From positions 1-64,000 of the forward strand of contig NZ_VCHX02000165.1 in assembly GCF_005768555.2 (NCBI RefSeq): a stretch of 64,000 nt of DNA. The letters are read 5' to 3'. Shown in pieces: positions 1 through 7,939 of this stretch. Position 1 is the first letter of the stretch. Every line of letters begins with the position of its first letter. A program made the translations under genes and the position numbers. The notes below the pieces were generated by a model. That model was not told the DNA's origin. It did not search any database and saw only the letters and a program-made list of their open reading frames with translations. Source of the DNA: Streptomyces sporangiiformans (GTDB lineage Bacteria > Actinomycetota > Actinomycetes > Streptomycetales > Streptomycetaceae).

Positions 1-21
1 CGTTCCTCTGCCGGAGGAACG
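1..21. terminator. Hairpin at window edge, probable terminator
   Basis: Bases 1-8 and 14-21 are perfect 8-bp inverted arms around a 5-nt loop. The hairpin sits just before the first gene and probably ends a gene outside the window. No U-tract is visible, which is usual in actinomycetes. Confidence 0.45.
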
Positions 22-64
22 GCGGGCCCGCGGCCATCACCTGGAAAGGATGGAAAGGACCACC

Positions 65-391
65 GTGTCAGAGGACATCACCGCGGAAGTCATCGTCTCG
101 GGCTGGATGGACTACTCACCCGGCGACCGCGACACGATGCTGGGGCATCTCGTCGAGCTGGGCCGCCTGACCCGCGAGGAGGAACCGGGCTGCCTGGACT
201 ACGCGATGACCGCGGACCCCACGGACGAGAGACGTATCCGGGTGTACGAGCGGTGGGCCTCCCAGCGGGCGCTCGACGAGCACTTCACCACAGCGCACAT
301 CAAGGACTTCCGGGCCGCGGTGTCCGGGCTGACCCGGGTGGGCGTGAGCCTCCAGGCCCACACCGTGGCCGCGTCGCGCGACATGCGCTGA
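65..391 (+). CDS. Antibiotic biosynthesis monooxygenase (ABM) domain protein
   Basis: Small ferredoxin-like alpha/beta barrel protein of the ABM/quinol-monooxygenase type, about 108 aa, a normal length for the family. The pattern fits: a first strand followed by a charged loop, a central EEPGCLDYAM segment typical of ABM proteins, then a YERWASQRALDEHF segment before the last helix. Known members act as cofactor-free oxygenases on quinols or as heme-degrading or stress enzymes; the substrate here is unknown. GTG at 65 is preferred because GGAAAGG at 52-58 lies 6 nt upstream. The in-frame ATG at 50 has its purine tract only 1 nt away. No operon partner is evident; the tautomerase downstream is on the other strand. 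Confidence 0.75.
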   Translation: MSEDITAEVIVSGWMDYSPGDRDTMLGHLVELGRLTREEEPGCLDYAMTADPTDERRIRVYERWASQRALDEHFTTAHIKDFRAAVSGLTRVGVSLQAHTVAASRDMR

Positions 392-483
392 GGCGGGCAT
401 GGTCGTCACCGACGCCGACGGAAGGCTGATGTTCGGCCACCCGGCCGAAGGTGGTGCGACCCCACTGACTGGTGATGGTCCCC

Positions 484-714
484 CTACCGTTGCTCGGGCG
501 ATTGCTCGGGCGATTGCTCGAGCGTGGCGAGGGTCAGGACGTTGCCGCCGATGCCCCAGCCGCCGTCGGTGACCTCCTCGACCAGGACCATGGTGTTGGC
601 GCGGGCCCGTTCGCCATAGATCTCGACGTAGAGCTCGGTGGTACGGGTGACGATCCGCTCTTTCTGCTTCTCGTCGAGGGTGCCGGCGGGGACCTTGAAG
701 TTGGCGAACGGCAT
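484..714 (-). CDS. 4-oxalocrotonate tautomerase-like protein
   Basis: 76-aa protein beginning MPFANFKVPAG. Pro-2 would become the N-terminal catalytic proline of the tautomerase superfamily after Met removal. Length and the beta-alpha-beta pattern, including the LDEKQKERIVTRTTELYVE helix, match 4-OT/YusQ-like subunits, which oligomerise and interconvert keto and enol forms. The C-terminus is an EQSPEQSPEQ tail encoded by a 12-bp direct repeat (about 489-522), probably a slippage product with no catalytic role. It is followed on the same strand, after 62 nt, by nothing closer than the SDR upstream at 777, so the two may be co-transcribed (SDR first, tautomerase second). Confidence 0.75.
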   Translation of the reverse strand: MPFANFKVPAGTLDEKQKERIVTRTTELYVEIYGERARANTMVLVEEVTDGGWGIGGNVLTLATLEQSPEQSPEQR

Positions 715-776
715 GGTGGTTCTCTTTTCTGGGATGGGATTACAGGGGGCTGCCTGCGCAAAGGCGCCGCGGTCGG

Positions 777-1559
777 TCAGATGATGCCGCCGTTGGCGCG
801 GATGACCTGGCCGTTGACCCAGTGGCCGGCAGGCGAGGCGAGGAAGGCGACGACCTCGGCGACATCAGCGGGGGTGCCAAGCCGTTGCAGCGGGGGCTGG
901 GCGGCCAGGCGTGCGATGGTCTCCTCGTCCTTGCCCTCGAGGAACAGGTCGGTGGCGGTGGGACCGGGGGCGACGGCGTTGACGGTGACGTCCCGGCCGC
1001 GCAGCTCTCGGGCGAGGATCATGGTGAGCGCCTCGATGGCACCCTTGCTGGCGCTGTAGGCGCCGTAGCCGGGAAACGCCAGACCCACCACCGACGTGGA
1101 GAACGTGACCACCGCCCCGCCTCCGCGGATCTTCCTGGCGGACTGCTGGGCGACGACGAAGCTCCCGCGGATGTTGGTGCGATGGACCGCGTCCAGCTTC
1201 GCCAGGTCCAGGTCGGCGACAGGGGACAGGTACAGTCGGCCGGCCGCGTGGACGACTACGTCGACGCCGCCGAACTCGGACTCGGCCGCGTCGAACAGCG
1301 CGGCCACCTGCTGCTCGTCGGCGACGTCGGCCTGGACAGCGACAGCCCGGCCACCGGCAGCGGTGACCTCCTTGACGGCGGCCTCGGCGAGATCACGGTT
1401 GCCCGCGTAACCGACCACGACGGCGAATCCGTCGGCGGACAGCCGGCTCACCGTCTCGCGGCCGATACCGCGGGAGCCGCCCGTGACGATGGCGACGCGG
1501 GGCTGGTCAGCATGGTGGTCGAGCGCAGCGCGAGGCGCCGCGGTTTCTTGGGGGGACAT
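777..1559 (-). CDS. SDR family NAD(P)-dependent oxidoreductase
   Basis: 260-aa classical short-chain dehydrogenase. The TGGSRGIG nucleotide-binding loop is at residues 26-33, the VVVHAAG segment (variant of NNAG) near 101-107, a catalytic Ser in FSTSVVG near 153-159 and YSASK at 168-172. The C-terminus GHWVNGQVIRANGGII is typical of 3-oxoacyl-ACP-reductase-like SDRs. It oxidises or reduces an unknown alcohol/ketone. ATG at 1559 is preceded by AGGAG with good spacing. It is divergent from the MmyB-type regulator at 1747 across a 187-bp gap, an arrangement in which the regulator often controls the SDR. The tautomerase gene follows on the same strand. Confidence 0.85.
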   Translation of the reverse strand: MSPQETAAPRAALDHHADQPRVAIVTGGSRGIGRETVSRLSADGFAVVVGYAGNRDLAEAAVKEVTAAGGRAVAVQADVADEQQVAALFDAAESEFGGVDVVVHAAGRLYLSPVADLDLAKLDAVHRTNIRGSFVVAQQSARKIRGGGAVVTFSTSVVGLAFPGYGAYSASKGAIEALTMILARELRGRDVTVNAVAPGPTATDLFLEGKDEETIARLAAQPPLQRLGTPADVAEVVAFLASPAGHWVNGQVIRANGGII

Positions 1560-1746
1560 GAAGACTCCTGCAAGAGATGCCAGTTGCGGGATGCCACGAC
1601 GGGTGGGTCGTGGCGTGGGGCGTCGGCGTTGTCACCGGCTGCTCCCTGCTTGCGCCTCCAGCGTGGGCCGTTGTCGCCGTGCCGGCCATGGCTGTCTCTA
1701 CCCAGGGGTTGCCATCCCCTGGCTCAGGACGTCGGTGCGAGTCAGG

Positions 1747-2628
1747 ATGGGGAGCGTGAACCACTCCGAACTCGCCGCCTATCTGAAGTCCCGGCGCGCC
1801 CGAATCCGCCCGTCCGACGTCGGCCTGCCCACTGGTCCGCGGCGCCGGGTGCCCGGACTGCGACGCGAGGAGGTCGCCCAGCTGGCGGGCCTGTCCGCCG
1901 ACTACTACACCGAGTTGGAGCGTGGACGCGGCACCCAGCCCTCGGCTCAGGTGCTGGCCGCTCTGGCCCGGGCGCTGCGCTTGAACGGCGACGAACGCGA
2001 CCATCTGTTCCATCTCGCCGGCCGTCGTGTCCCCCCGGCTGCGCTCGGCCCGACCGCGCACGTTCAGCCGGGCCTGCTCGGCCTGCTGGACCAGCTCACC
2101 ACCACTCCTGCCCAGGTCATCACCGACCTGCACGAAACCCTCGTCCAAAACCCTCTGGCCGCCGCGCTCGTCGGCCGGCCCCCGGCCGTGCACGGTCCCG
2201 CGGCAAGCTTCGTCTACCGCTGGTTCACCGATCCTGACGCCCGTAGCCTCTACCCGGCCGAGGACCACCCTCACCACTCGCGGGTCTTCGTGGCCGACCT
2301 CCAGGCGGTCGCCGCACGGCGCGGCCGGGACGCCGAAGTGAACGAGATGGTGGCCGCACTACGACGGCGCAACCAGGAGTTCGCCGACCTGTGGGACACC
2401 CGCGATGTCGGCCTCCGACGGACCGACCACAAACGCATCGTGCACGCCACGCTGGGCGTCATCGAGCTGGACTGCCACAGTCTGTTCAGCGAGGACGGAC
2501 GCCAGCGTCTGCTGTGGTTCTCCGCCCCACCCGGCACCGAAGGGGCTGCCCAGCTGCAGCTGCTCTCCGTCATCGGCACCCAGGACATGACGCCCAGCGC
2601 GAACGAACTCGGACAGCCACGGGCCTGA
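1747..2628 (+). CDS. XRE-family regulator with MmyB-like ligand-binding domain
   Basis: About 293 aa. The N-terminal helix-turn-helix (residues 10-75) carries the RRVPGLRREEVAQLAGLS motif and YYTELERGRG recognition segment seen in MmyB-like regulators. The remainder matches the MmyB/MLTR ligand-binding fold: PAQVITDLHETLVQNPLAAALVG, then FTDPDARSLYP, and a C-terminal LLWFSAPPGTEGAAQLQLLSVIG. Such proteins are transcription factors of actinobacteria that may bind fatty-acid-like ligands. It is divergent from the SDR at 777, the likely target. Start is ATG 1747 or GTG 1756; neither has a clearly better ribosome site. Its 3' end lies 27 bp from the convergent FG-GAP gene with no obvious hairpin. 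Confidence 0.85.
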   Translation: MGSVNHSELAAYLKSRRARIRPSDVGLPTGPRRRVPGLRREEVAQLAGLSADYYTELERGRGTQPSAQVLAALARALRLNGDERDHLFHLAGRRVPPAALGPTAHVQPGLLGLLDQLTTTPAQVITDLHETLVQNPLAAALVGRPPAVHGPAASFVYRWFTDPDARSLYPAEDHPHHSRVFVADLQAVAARRGRDAEVNEMVAALRRRNQEFADLWDTRDVGLRRTDHKRIVHATLGVIELDCHSLFSEDGRQRLLWFSAPPGTEGAAQLQLLSVIGTQDMTPSANELGQPRA

Positions 2629-2655
2629 GCAGGGTCTGGCGCGGGCGTCATCGTG

Positions 2656-4206
2656 CTAGCAGGCGATCCCCGTGCCGCCCATCAGGAGGGACGGCACGCC
2701 CTTCGCATCGGCGAAGGAACTCCCGTGCAGGCGGGTGACACCCCGGGTGGACAGGCCGTCGGCGGCGCCGGGCAGCAGCCACGCGGAGCTGGGGCTCGTG
2801 TCGTCGCCCGGCGCCGACACCACGAGATCGGCCCGGTGGTCGCCGTCGAGGTCGGTGAGGCCGACGGCCTGCCCGAAGGCGTGATCCCTGCCCGGGACGC
2901 CGTGGACGTCACGTTCGTCGAACACGCGGGCGCCCCTGCCCGTCAGACCGTGCCGTGCGCCCAGGAAGAGCAGCACCTCCTCCGGGCCCGCCTTCGCGTA
3001 CACCTCGGCCCGGGGAGCGCCGGCCACGACGTCGGCGTAGCCGTCTCCGTTCACGTCGCCGGTGTCCAGGGAGGTGAACACGGCGTCGTTGTCCGCGGTC
3101 CGGGGTTCCTTGCCGGGCACGCCCGGGGAGTCGCGGTCGAGGGTCGTGATTCGGGTCCCCGGGCCGTTCTCGGTGCCGTACGCCACTGTCACCGAGCTGC
3201 GGCTCGACCGGCCGCCTCGAGGGCTGACGACCAGGTCGCCGTAGCCGTCGGCGTCCACGTCGCCGACCGTCGCCGTCGCCCCGGCGGGGACGTGCGTGCC
3301 GTCCGGCCGTGCGAAGCCTTCGCGGCCGCCCTGGAGGTAGCTGCCGGCCCAGTGCAGGCCGGACCAGTCCTCCTCGCCGCCCGTGTCGTCGTCGTGGAAG
3401 CTCACCAGGTCGTCGATTCCGTCGCCGTTGAGGTCCCCGGCGACGAGATCCCGGTACGCCGCCTCGCCCGACAGGTCGTCGGGCATCCGGGGCGCGGGAA
3501 CCCTGCCCGTTCCGGCGGGGGCGCCGTCCCGTCGGAACGGGCCCTTCAGCAGCCCCTTGCCGGAGCCGATCCCGAAGACGAGGTCGGCGTGCCCGTCGCC
3601 GTCGAAGTCACCGGCGGCGAGCTGCTCCTCGAGGATGGGCTCCCGCACCCCGGGAACACGGCTGCCGTCCGTCCCCGGCACCCGGGCGGCGTGGGTCAGT
3701 CCCCGCCGCGAGCCCCACATGACGATCACGTGGGCGCCGTCCCTCTCGAACACGGAGGCCGCGAGGTCGGTGTAGCCGTCGTCGTCGAAGTCACGGGCCA
3801 CCGTGTCGAGCCCGAACATCGCCTCGTCGCGCGCCTCACCGGGTATCCCGGGGTCGTTCTGCGTGAGGAACTGGCACCGCTCCAGGCCCGTCCCGGCACC
3901 TGAGCCGTACGCCACCTGGATGCTCCCGCCGACGTAGCCGTTCTCGACGTCTCCCTCGCCCGCGGCCAGGGCCACATCTGAGTGGCCGTCACCGTCGAAG
4001 TCGGCGGCGGGGGCGGCCGGGCCCGGCTCGACCGAGGCGGCGCCGACGGCCGGTGCGGTGCCGTGGGCGGTGGTACGGCACGCGTGCGGCGCGGTGATGT
4101 CCCGCGGCTCGTCGTCCGCGACCACGAACCCCACGACGAGGGCTACCGCGAGAACCGCCGCACCGCCCCCGAACACCCACTGCCGCTCGCCGATGCGTCC
4201 CCGCAC
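2656..4206 (-). CDS. Membrane-anchored FG-GAP/VCBS repeat protein (integrin-alpha-like)
   Basis: 516 aa. One N-terminal membrane segment (about residues 11-30, FGGGAAVLAVALVVGFVVA) is followed by an extracellular region with about seven FG-GAP repeats. Each repeat carries a calcium-loop pattern such as DFDGDGHSDVALA, DFDDDGYTDLAA, DFDGDGHADLVFG, DLNGDGIDDLV, DVDADGYGDLVVS, DVNGDGYADVVAGAP and DLDGDHRADLVVSAPG. Seven repeats would close a beta-propeller. No catalytic domain is seen, so the role is probably binding or cell-surface scaffolding. The start is GTG with a GGAGGGG-type site just upstream. No operon partner can be assigned. Repeat number and anchor are clear; function is unknown. Confidence 0.85.
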   Translation of the reverse strand: MRGRIGERQWVFGGGAAVLAVALVVGFVVADDEPRDITAPHACRTTAHGTAPAVGAASVEPGPAAPAADFDGDGHSDVALAAGEGDVENGYVGGSIQVAYGSGAGTGLERCQFLTQNDPGIPGEARDEAMFGLDTVARDFDDDGYTDLAASVFERDGAHVIVMWGSRRGLTHAARVPGTDGSRVPGVREPILEEQLAAGDFDGDGHADLVFGIGSGKGLLKGPFRRDGAPAGTGRVPAPRMPDDLSGEAAYRDLVAGDLNGDGIDDLVSFHDDDTGGEEDWSGLHWAGSYLQGGREGFARPDGTHVPAGATATVGDVDADGYGDLVVSPRGGRSSRSSVTVAYGTENGPGTRITTLDRDSPGVPGKEPRTADNDAVFTSLDTGDVNGDGYADVVAGAPRAEVYAKAGPEEVLLFLGARHGLTGRGARVFDERDVHGVPGRDHAFGQAVGLTDLDGDHRADLVVSAPGDDTSPSSAWLLPGAADGLSTRGVTRLHGSSFADAKGVPSLLMGGTGIAC

Positions 4207-4329
4207 ACGCCCCTCCTCGTCGCCTCACCGACCCCGTACGACCCAGCACGCCTCAGCCGCCCGCGGCGGTTCCACCCCGCGTCCTGCCGAAGCGCCTGCT
4301 ACATGTGCTGCTCACCCCACCTTCCCGAG

Positions 4330-5091
4330 CTACGGGCGCTGCCGCACAGGCCGGATGACCAACTCGTTGAGGTCGACATCGGCGGGCTGGCTGATCGCAT
4401 AGGAGATCGCACGAGCAATGGCATCGGGCGAGATGGCCGCCGAGCGGTAAGCCTTCATCGCCGCCGCGGCTCCTGGTTCAGTGATGGTTTCGGCCAGTTC
4501 GGACTCAACGACACCAGGTGAGACGGTGGTGACCCGGATGAACGGCTCAGCCTCCTGCCGCAGCCCCTCTGTGATCGCCCAGGCGGCGTACTTGGTGGCG
4601 CAGTACACAGCAGCCGTGGGAACGACTGAGTAGGCGCCGATCGACGCAATGGTGATGAAGTGCCCGCTGCTCTGGCGCTGGAAGTGCGGCATGGCCGCAG
4701 CGATGCCATGCAGCAGACCCTTGACGTTGACATCGACCATCCGGTCCCATTCGTCCACCAGCAGTGAGTCAAGCCGCGACAGCGGCATGACACCGGCGTT
4801 GTTGACGATCACGTCGATCTGCCCCCGGGCAGTGACCGTTTCGTCGACGAACCTGGCCACGTCGGCCCGGTCGGTGACATCGAGACGGCGTACGTCGATG
4901 CTGCCGCCGTCGGCTCGGACGCTCTCCGCCAGGCCGGTCAACCGATCCTCCCGACGCGCACCGGCAACGACGTGGTGGCCTTCAGCGGCAAGCCGCCTGG
5001 CGATGCCTTCGCCGATGCCGCTGGTGGCACCCGTGACGAGTACGACCTTCCGGTTGCCCTGCTCTGTGGTCTCTGGGGTTGTCTGTGTCAC
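4330..5091 (-). CDS. SDR family oxidoreductase
   Basis: 253 aa classical SDR with TGATSGIG at residues 20-27, NNAGVMPL near 90-97, a Ser in ITIASIGAYS, and catalytic YCATKYA near 157-163. The C-terminus (ISQPADVDLNELVIRPVRQRP) is the form seen in the YdfG/serine-dehydrogenase-like group acting on small hydroxy acids or alcohols. The GTG start at 5091 has AAGGAG upstream. It lies in the same direction as the SDR at 5329-6180 but is separated by about 240 bp, so independent transcription is likely. The substrate is not predictable. Confidence 0.85.
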   Translation of the reverse strand: MTQTTPETTEQGNRKVVLVTGATSGIGEGIARRLAAEGHHVVAGARREDRLTGLAESVRADGGSIDVRRLDVTDRADVARFVDETVTARGQIDVIVNNAGVMPLSRLDSLLVDEWDRMVDVNVKGLLHGIAAAMPHFQRQSSGHFITIASIGAYSVVPTAAVYCATKYAAWAITEGLRQEAEPFIRVTTVSPGVVESELAETITEPGAAAAMKAYRSAAISPDAIARAISYAISQPADVDLNELVIRPVRQRP

Positions 5092-5328
5092 CGCGTGCTC
5101 CTTGCTCAGTCAGGGCAGAAGCCCCGTCAACGGATCGTTCGCCTTCGAACTTGCCGTGCCGGCAACGGCGGGAGAAGGCCGGGATCTTCCTAGGAGTGCT
5201 GCACACCCCGTACCTGGCCGACGAGCCGCACCGCGCGGGCAGGACAGCGGCGGAGGCGTCGGGCAACCGAACCCGGACGCAGGGCTGGGCCCGGACGGAC
5301 ACCACGACCGACGGCGCGGAGTCCCCAC

Positions 5329-6180
5329 TCAGTCGTGGTCGGGATAGTCGGCGCTGAGCGTCACGTCGCGCCACGTGGTGAAGTTGGTCCGCAGCGAGTC
5401 GAGCCTGGCCAGAGCGACATCGAGGGCGACCTTGCCCAGGAGCAGTCGAAGCGGCGGGTTCTCCGCGTCGACGGCGGCCATGATGGCGGCGGCGGCACGT
5501 TCGGGGTCTCCCGGCTGGTGTCCGTAGGTGTCCAGAGTGCTCTTGCGCCGTGCTCCCGCGGTCGCCTCGTAGTCTTCGATGCGGGTCGCGGACTGACGCA
5601 TGGACGGGCCGGACCAGTTGGTGCGGAAGGCTCCGGGTTCGACGATCGTGACGTTGATGCCCAGCGGGCCGACTTCGGCCGCGAGGGATTCGGAGAGGCC
5701 TTCGACGGCGAACTTCGTCGCATGGTAGTAACCGGTGGCGCCGAAGGCGGCGAGGCCACCGAGGGACGAGATGTTGACGATGTGGCCGCTGCGCTGCTCG
5801 CGCATGCCCGGCAGTACGGCTCGGGTGACGTCCACGAGGCCGAAGACGTTGGTGTCGAAGAGGGCGCGGACCTGGTGCTCCTCTCCCTCTTCGAGGGCCG
5901 CGAGGTATCCGTGTCCGGCGTTGTTGACGAGGACGTCGATGGGGCCGAGGGCGGCCGTCGCCGCCTTGACGGCCGCGGCGATCTGGGCGCCGTCGGTCAC
6001 ATCGAGGGCGAGGGCCAGAGCCCGGTCCTCGTGGCCGGAGACGACGTCCGCAACCGTTCGCGGATCGCGAGCAGTGACCGCGGCCTTCCAGCCGCGTTCG
6101 AGCACAGCGGTGGCCAGGGCACGGCCCAGACCTGTGGAGCAGCCCGTGATGAACCAGACGGGCGTGGTGTTGGCAGACAT
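5329..6180 (-). CDS. SDR family oxidoreductase
   Basis: About 283 aa. The loop TGCSTGLG is near residues 12-19, NNAGHGYL near 84-91, and catalytic YYHATKFAVEGLSE near 152-165. A long C-terminal extension (SGPSMRQSATRIEDY through ADYPDHD) is typical of the SDR5-like family (for example retinol-dehydrogenase-like NADP enzymes). ATG 6180 is chosen because AAGGGA lies about 10 nt upstream; ATG 6189 would place the same site one base away. The gene is downstream, in the same direction, of the MmyB-type regulator at 6420. Five 13-bp tandem repeats lie in its 5' region (6214-6278) and may be an operator or promoter element. Confidence 0.85.
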   Translation of the reverse strand: MSANTTPVWFITGCSTGLGRALATAVLERGWKAAVTARDPRTVADVVSGHEDRALALALDVTDGAQIAAAVKAATAALGPIDVLVNNAGHGYLAALEEGEEHQVRALFDTNVFGLVDVTRAVLPGMREQRSGHIVNISSLGGLAAFGATGYYHATKFAVEGLSESLAAEVGPLGINVTIVEPGAFRTNWSGPSMRQSATRIEDYEATAGARRKSTLDTYGHQPGDPERAAAAIMAAVDAENPPLRLLLGKVALDVALARLDSLRTNFTTWRDVTLSADYPDHD

Positions 6181-6213
6181 GTGCGCCATGTCCCTTCGTC
6201 GAAACGGCTGTTC

Positions 6214-6278
6214 GTCGCGGTGTTGTGTCGAAGTGTTCTGTCGAGGTGCTGCGGCGAGGTGCTGCGTAGAGGTGCTGT
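6214..6278. repeat. Five tandem 13-bp repeats upstream of the SDR gene
   Basis: Units at 6214, 6227, 6240, 6253 and 6266 follow the pattern GTCGAGGTGCTGC with 1-4 changes each. The two central units are nearly identical. The array sits between the regulator gene (ends 6420) and the SDR start (6180), where the SDR promoter or leader should be. It could be a multi-site operator or a slippage-derived repeat. Confidence 0.75.
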
Positions 6279-6419
6279 TCCGCGCGGGCGGCGGCTGCTC
6301 GGAGTGGCCGTGCGGGGACGGCTCGAGGCATGCGGCATGATCAGGCGCGCCCCGATGCGGCGCGCTCTGAGGGCTCGGGATGTGTGGGCCGGCGCTCTGA
6401 GGACGGTGAGGCGGGCCGC

Positions 6420-7289
6420 TCAGGTGTCGTGGGCAGGTTGGTCCGCCGCCGCGGCGGTTTCCGGGATCTGTGAGGCGATCAGGCTGCCCAGCAGGGAAAG
6501 AGTGTGTTCGGAGGGGCTGCCGGGTTCGGCCTGGTAGACGACCAGTTGCTGCCCCGGCGCGCTGTTGACGGTCAACGACTCGTACTCCACGGTGAGTTCG
6601 CCGACGACGGGGTGGTGGAAGCGCTTGGTCTCCCTCGTCTTCTGGCGGATGTCGTGACGTGCCCACAACCTGCGGAAGTCGGCGCTCTTGAGCGACAGTT
6701 CGCCGACCACCTCGATCAGTTGGGGATCGTTGAGGTCGGACCCCGCCGCCTCACGCAGGCCGGCCACCGTGTTGACAGCGACCCGGTCCCAGTCCGGGTA
6801 GAAGTCCCGGGCGTCGGGATCGAGGAAGACCAGGCGCATCAGATCCCCGCTGTAGGTGTGTCCGGCGAACAGCGCCCCGCCGAGCGGGTTGTGGGCCAGC
6901 ACCTTCATGCAGCGGTCCAGGATCACGGCCGGGGTGTTCGGCCAGTTGTTCATCATCCGCAGCAGGCCCGGGCCGACCTGGCGACCGTGCGTGCTCCGGC
7001 GCCCCTTGGCCGGCCGTGGCCGTGCCAGCTGGTGGAGGTGGGCGATCCCGTCGTCATCCAGCATCAGGACAGCAGCCAGGGCGTCGAGTACCTGCACGGA
7101 GGGGTTCCGTTCACGCCCCTGTTCGAGTCGTACGTAGTAGTCGGTGCTCAGCCCGGCCAGCATCGCCACTTCCTCCCGGCGCAGGCCTGAGACCCGGCGC
7201 CGGTCACCGCCCGGCATGTTCAGGTCCTCGGGCCGCACCAGTCCGCGGCGGGCTCTGAGGAACTGTCCAAGGAGGTTGTCGCTGTCCAT
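6420..7289 (-). CDS. XRE-family regulator with MmyB-like ligand-binding domain
   Basis: 289 aa. The N-terminal HTH (about residues 8-75) includes RRRVSGLRREEVAMLAGLS and DYYVRLEQGRERNPS. The C-terminal MmyB ligand-binding domain includes MNNWPNTPAVILDRCMKVLAHNPL, then FLDPDARDFYPDWD and VNSAPGQQLVVYQAEPGSPSEHTLSLLGSL. It is a paralogue of the regulator at 1747 and likewise adjacent to an SDR gene, here codirectional and 239 bp downstream. Inference: it controls that SDR through the repeat array at 6214-6278 and perhaps itself. Start ATG 7289 has AAGGAGG about 9 nt upstream. Confidence 0.87.
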   Translation of the reverse strand: MDSDNLLGQFLRARRGLVRPEDLNMPGGDRRRVSGLRREEVAMLAGLSTDYYVRLEQGRERNPSVQVLDALAAVLMLDDDGIAHLHQLARPRPAKGRRSTHGRQVGPGLLRMMNNWPNTPAVILDRCMKVLAHNPLGGALFAGHTYSGDLMRLVFLDPDARDFYPDWDRVAVNTVAGLREAAGSDLNDPQLIEVVGELSLKSADFRRLWARHDIRQKTRETKRFHHPVVGELTVEYESLTVNSAPGQQLVVYQAEPGSPSEHTLSLLGSLIASQIPETAAAADQPAHDT

Positions 7290-7347
7290 GACTCGACACT
7301 AGCTCCGCACCCGTGGCGCAGGGTGGCCCTGATACTCCCAGGCACGC

Positions 7348-7929
7348 TCAGCTCCGCACCGCGTGTCCGTACCGACCCGGCGCAGGCCGGTGCCCACAGT
7401 AGAACTCCCCGTCAGGCCTGACCTGTTCAGGCGTCCGCATGCCTAGGGTGACGTTGACGACGGTGGGGTGGGTGAAGGGGAAGGAGATCACCGCGGCGGG
7501 CGGGGGCGTGCCGGAGGAGCCAGGGTCGCCGGCCGACTGCGCGACGGTCAGCGTGATCGCGCCGGGTTCGACGCGTCGGCGCAGGTCCCTTCCGGTGAAG
7601 TACACACCCTCCGTCGGCCACGACGCCTGCTCGCCCGCGAAGACCCGCTGGATCGAGCCGCTCGCACCGAGCAGCCCGGCGGCACGCGTCCACCCCAACG
7701 AGCGCGGCGAGCGCGGCATGGCCGACGCCGTTCTGAGGGCCATCAGGGCCTGAGAGGCTCCGGGCGCGCGTGTCAGGGGCGAGCGTGCCCGGTCCGCACC
7801 GGCGCCCGTGGGGACGGGGCCGTCCGGTACGGGTGAACGACCCTGCCGCGATCCCCTGACGTCCCGGGATCCACGGCCGGGTCTTCGCCCCCCCCCGGCT
7901 GCCCCCCCCATCAGAGCCCCCTCCCCCAC
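7348..7929 (-). pseudogene. Remnant stretch with GH3 C-terminal-like and aldo/keto-reductase C-terminal-like pieces
   Basis: A 193-codon open frame without a normal protein architecture. Around 7522-7617 it reads YFTGRDLRRRVEPGAITLTV, which resembles the fibronectin-like C-terminus of GH3 beta-glucosidases. Right after, at 7420-7500, it reads AVISFPFTHPTVVNVTLGM and RTPEQV, which resembles the C-terminus of D-threo-aldose-dehydrogenase-type aldo/keto reductases. The catalytic parts of both families are missing. The N-terminal third is Arg/Gly/Pro-rich and looks non-coding; C-runs of 9 (7888-7896) and 8 (7902-7909) lie there. I read this as decayed carbohydrate genes; a domain search would decide. 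Confidence 0.4.
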
Positions 7930-7939
7930 TCTTGCGTCG

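Noticed and set aside
50..64. ATG at 50 as start of the ABM gene
   Set aside because: The purine tract lies directly against it; GTG 65 has GGAAAGG at 6-nt spacing.
822..2237. Long plus-strand frame opposite the SDR and MmyB genes
   Set aside because: Antisense shadow of well-supported genes; no family resemblance and Gly/Arg/Pro-rich.
7888..7909. C-homopolymers as a sequencing frameshift in an intact gene
   Set aside because: Correcting a frameshift there would not supply the missing catalytic domains of either remnant family.
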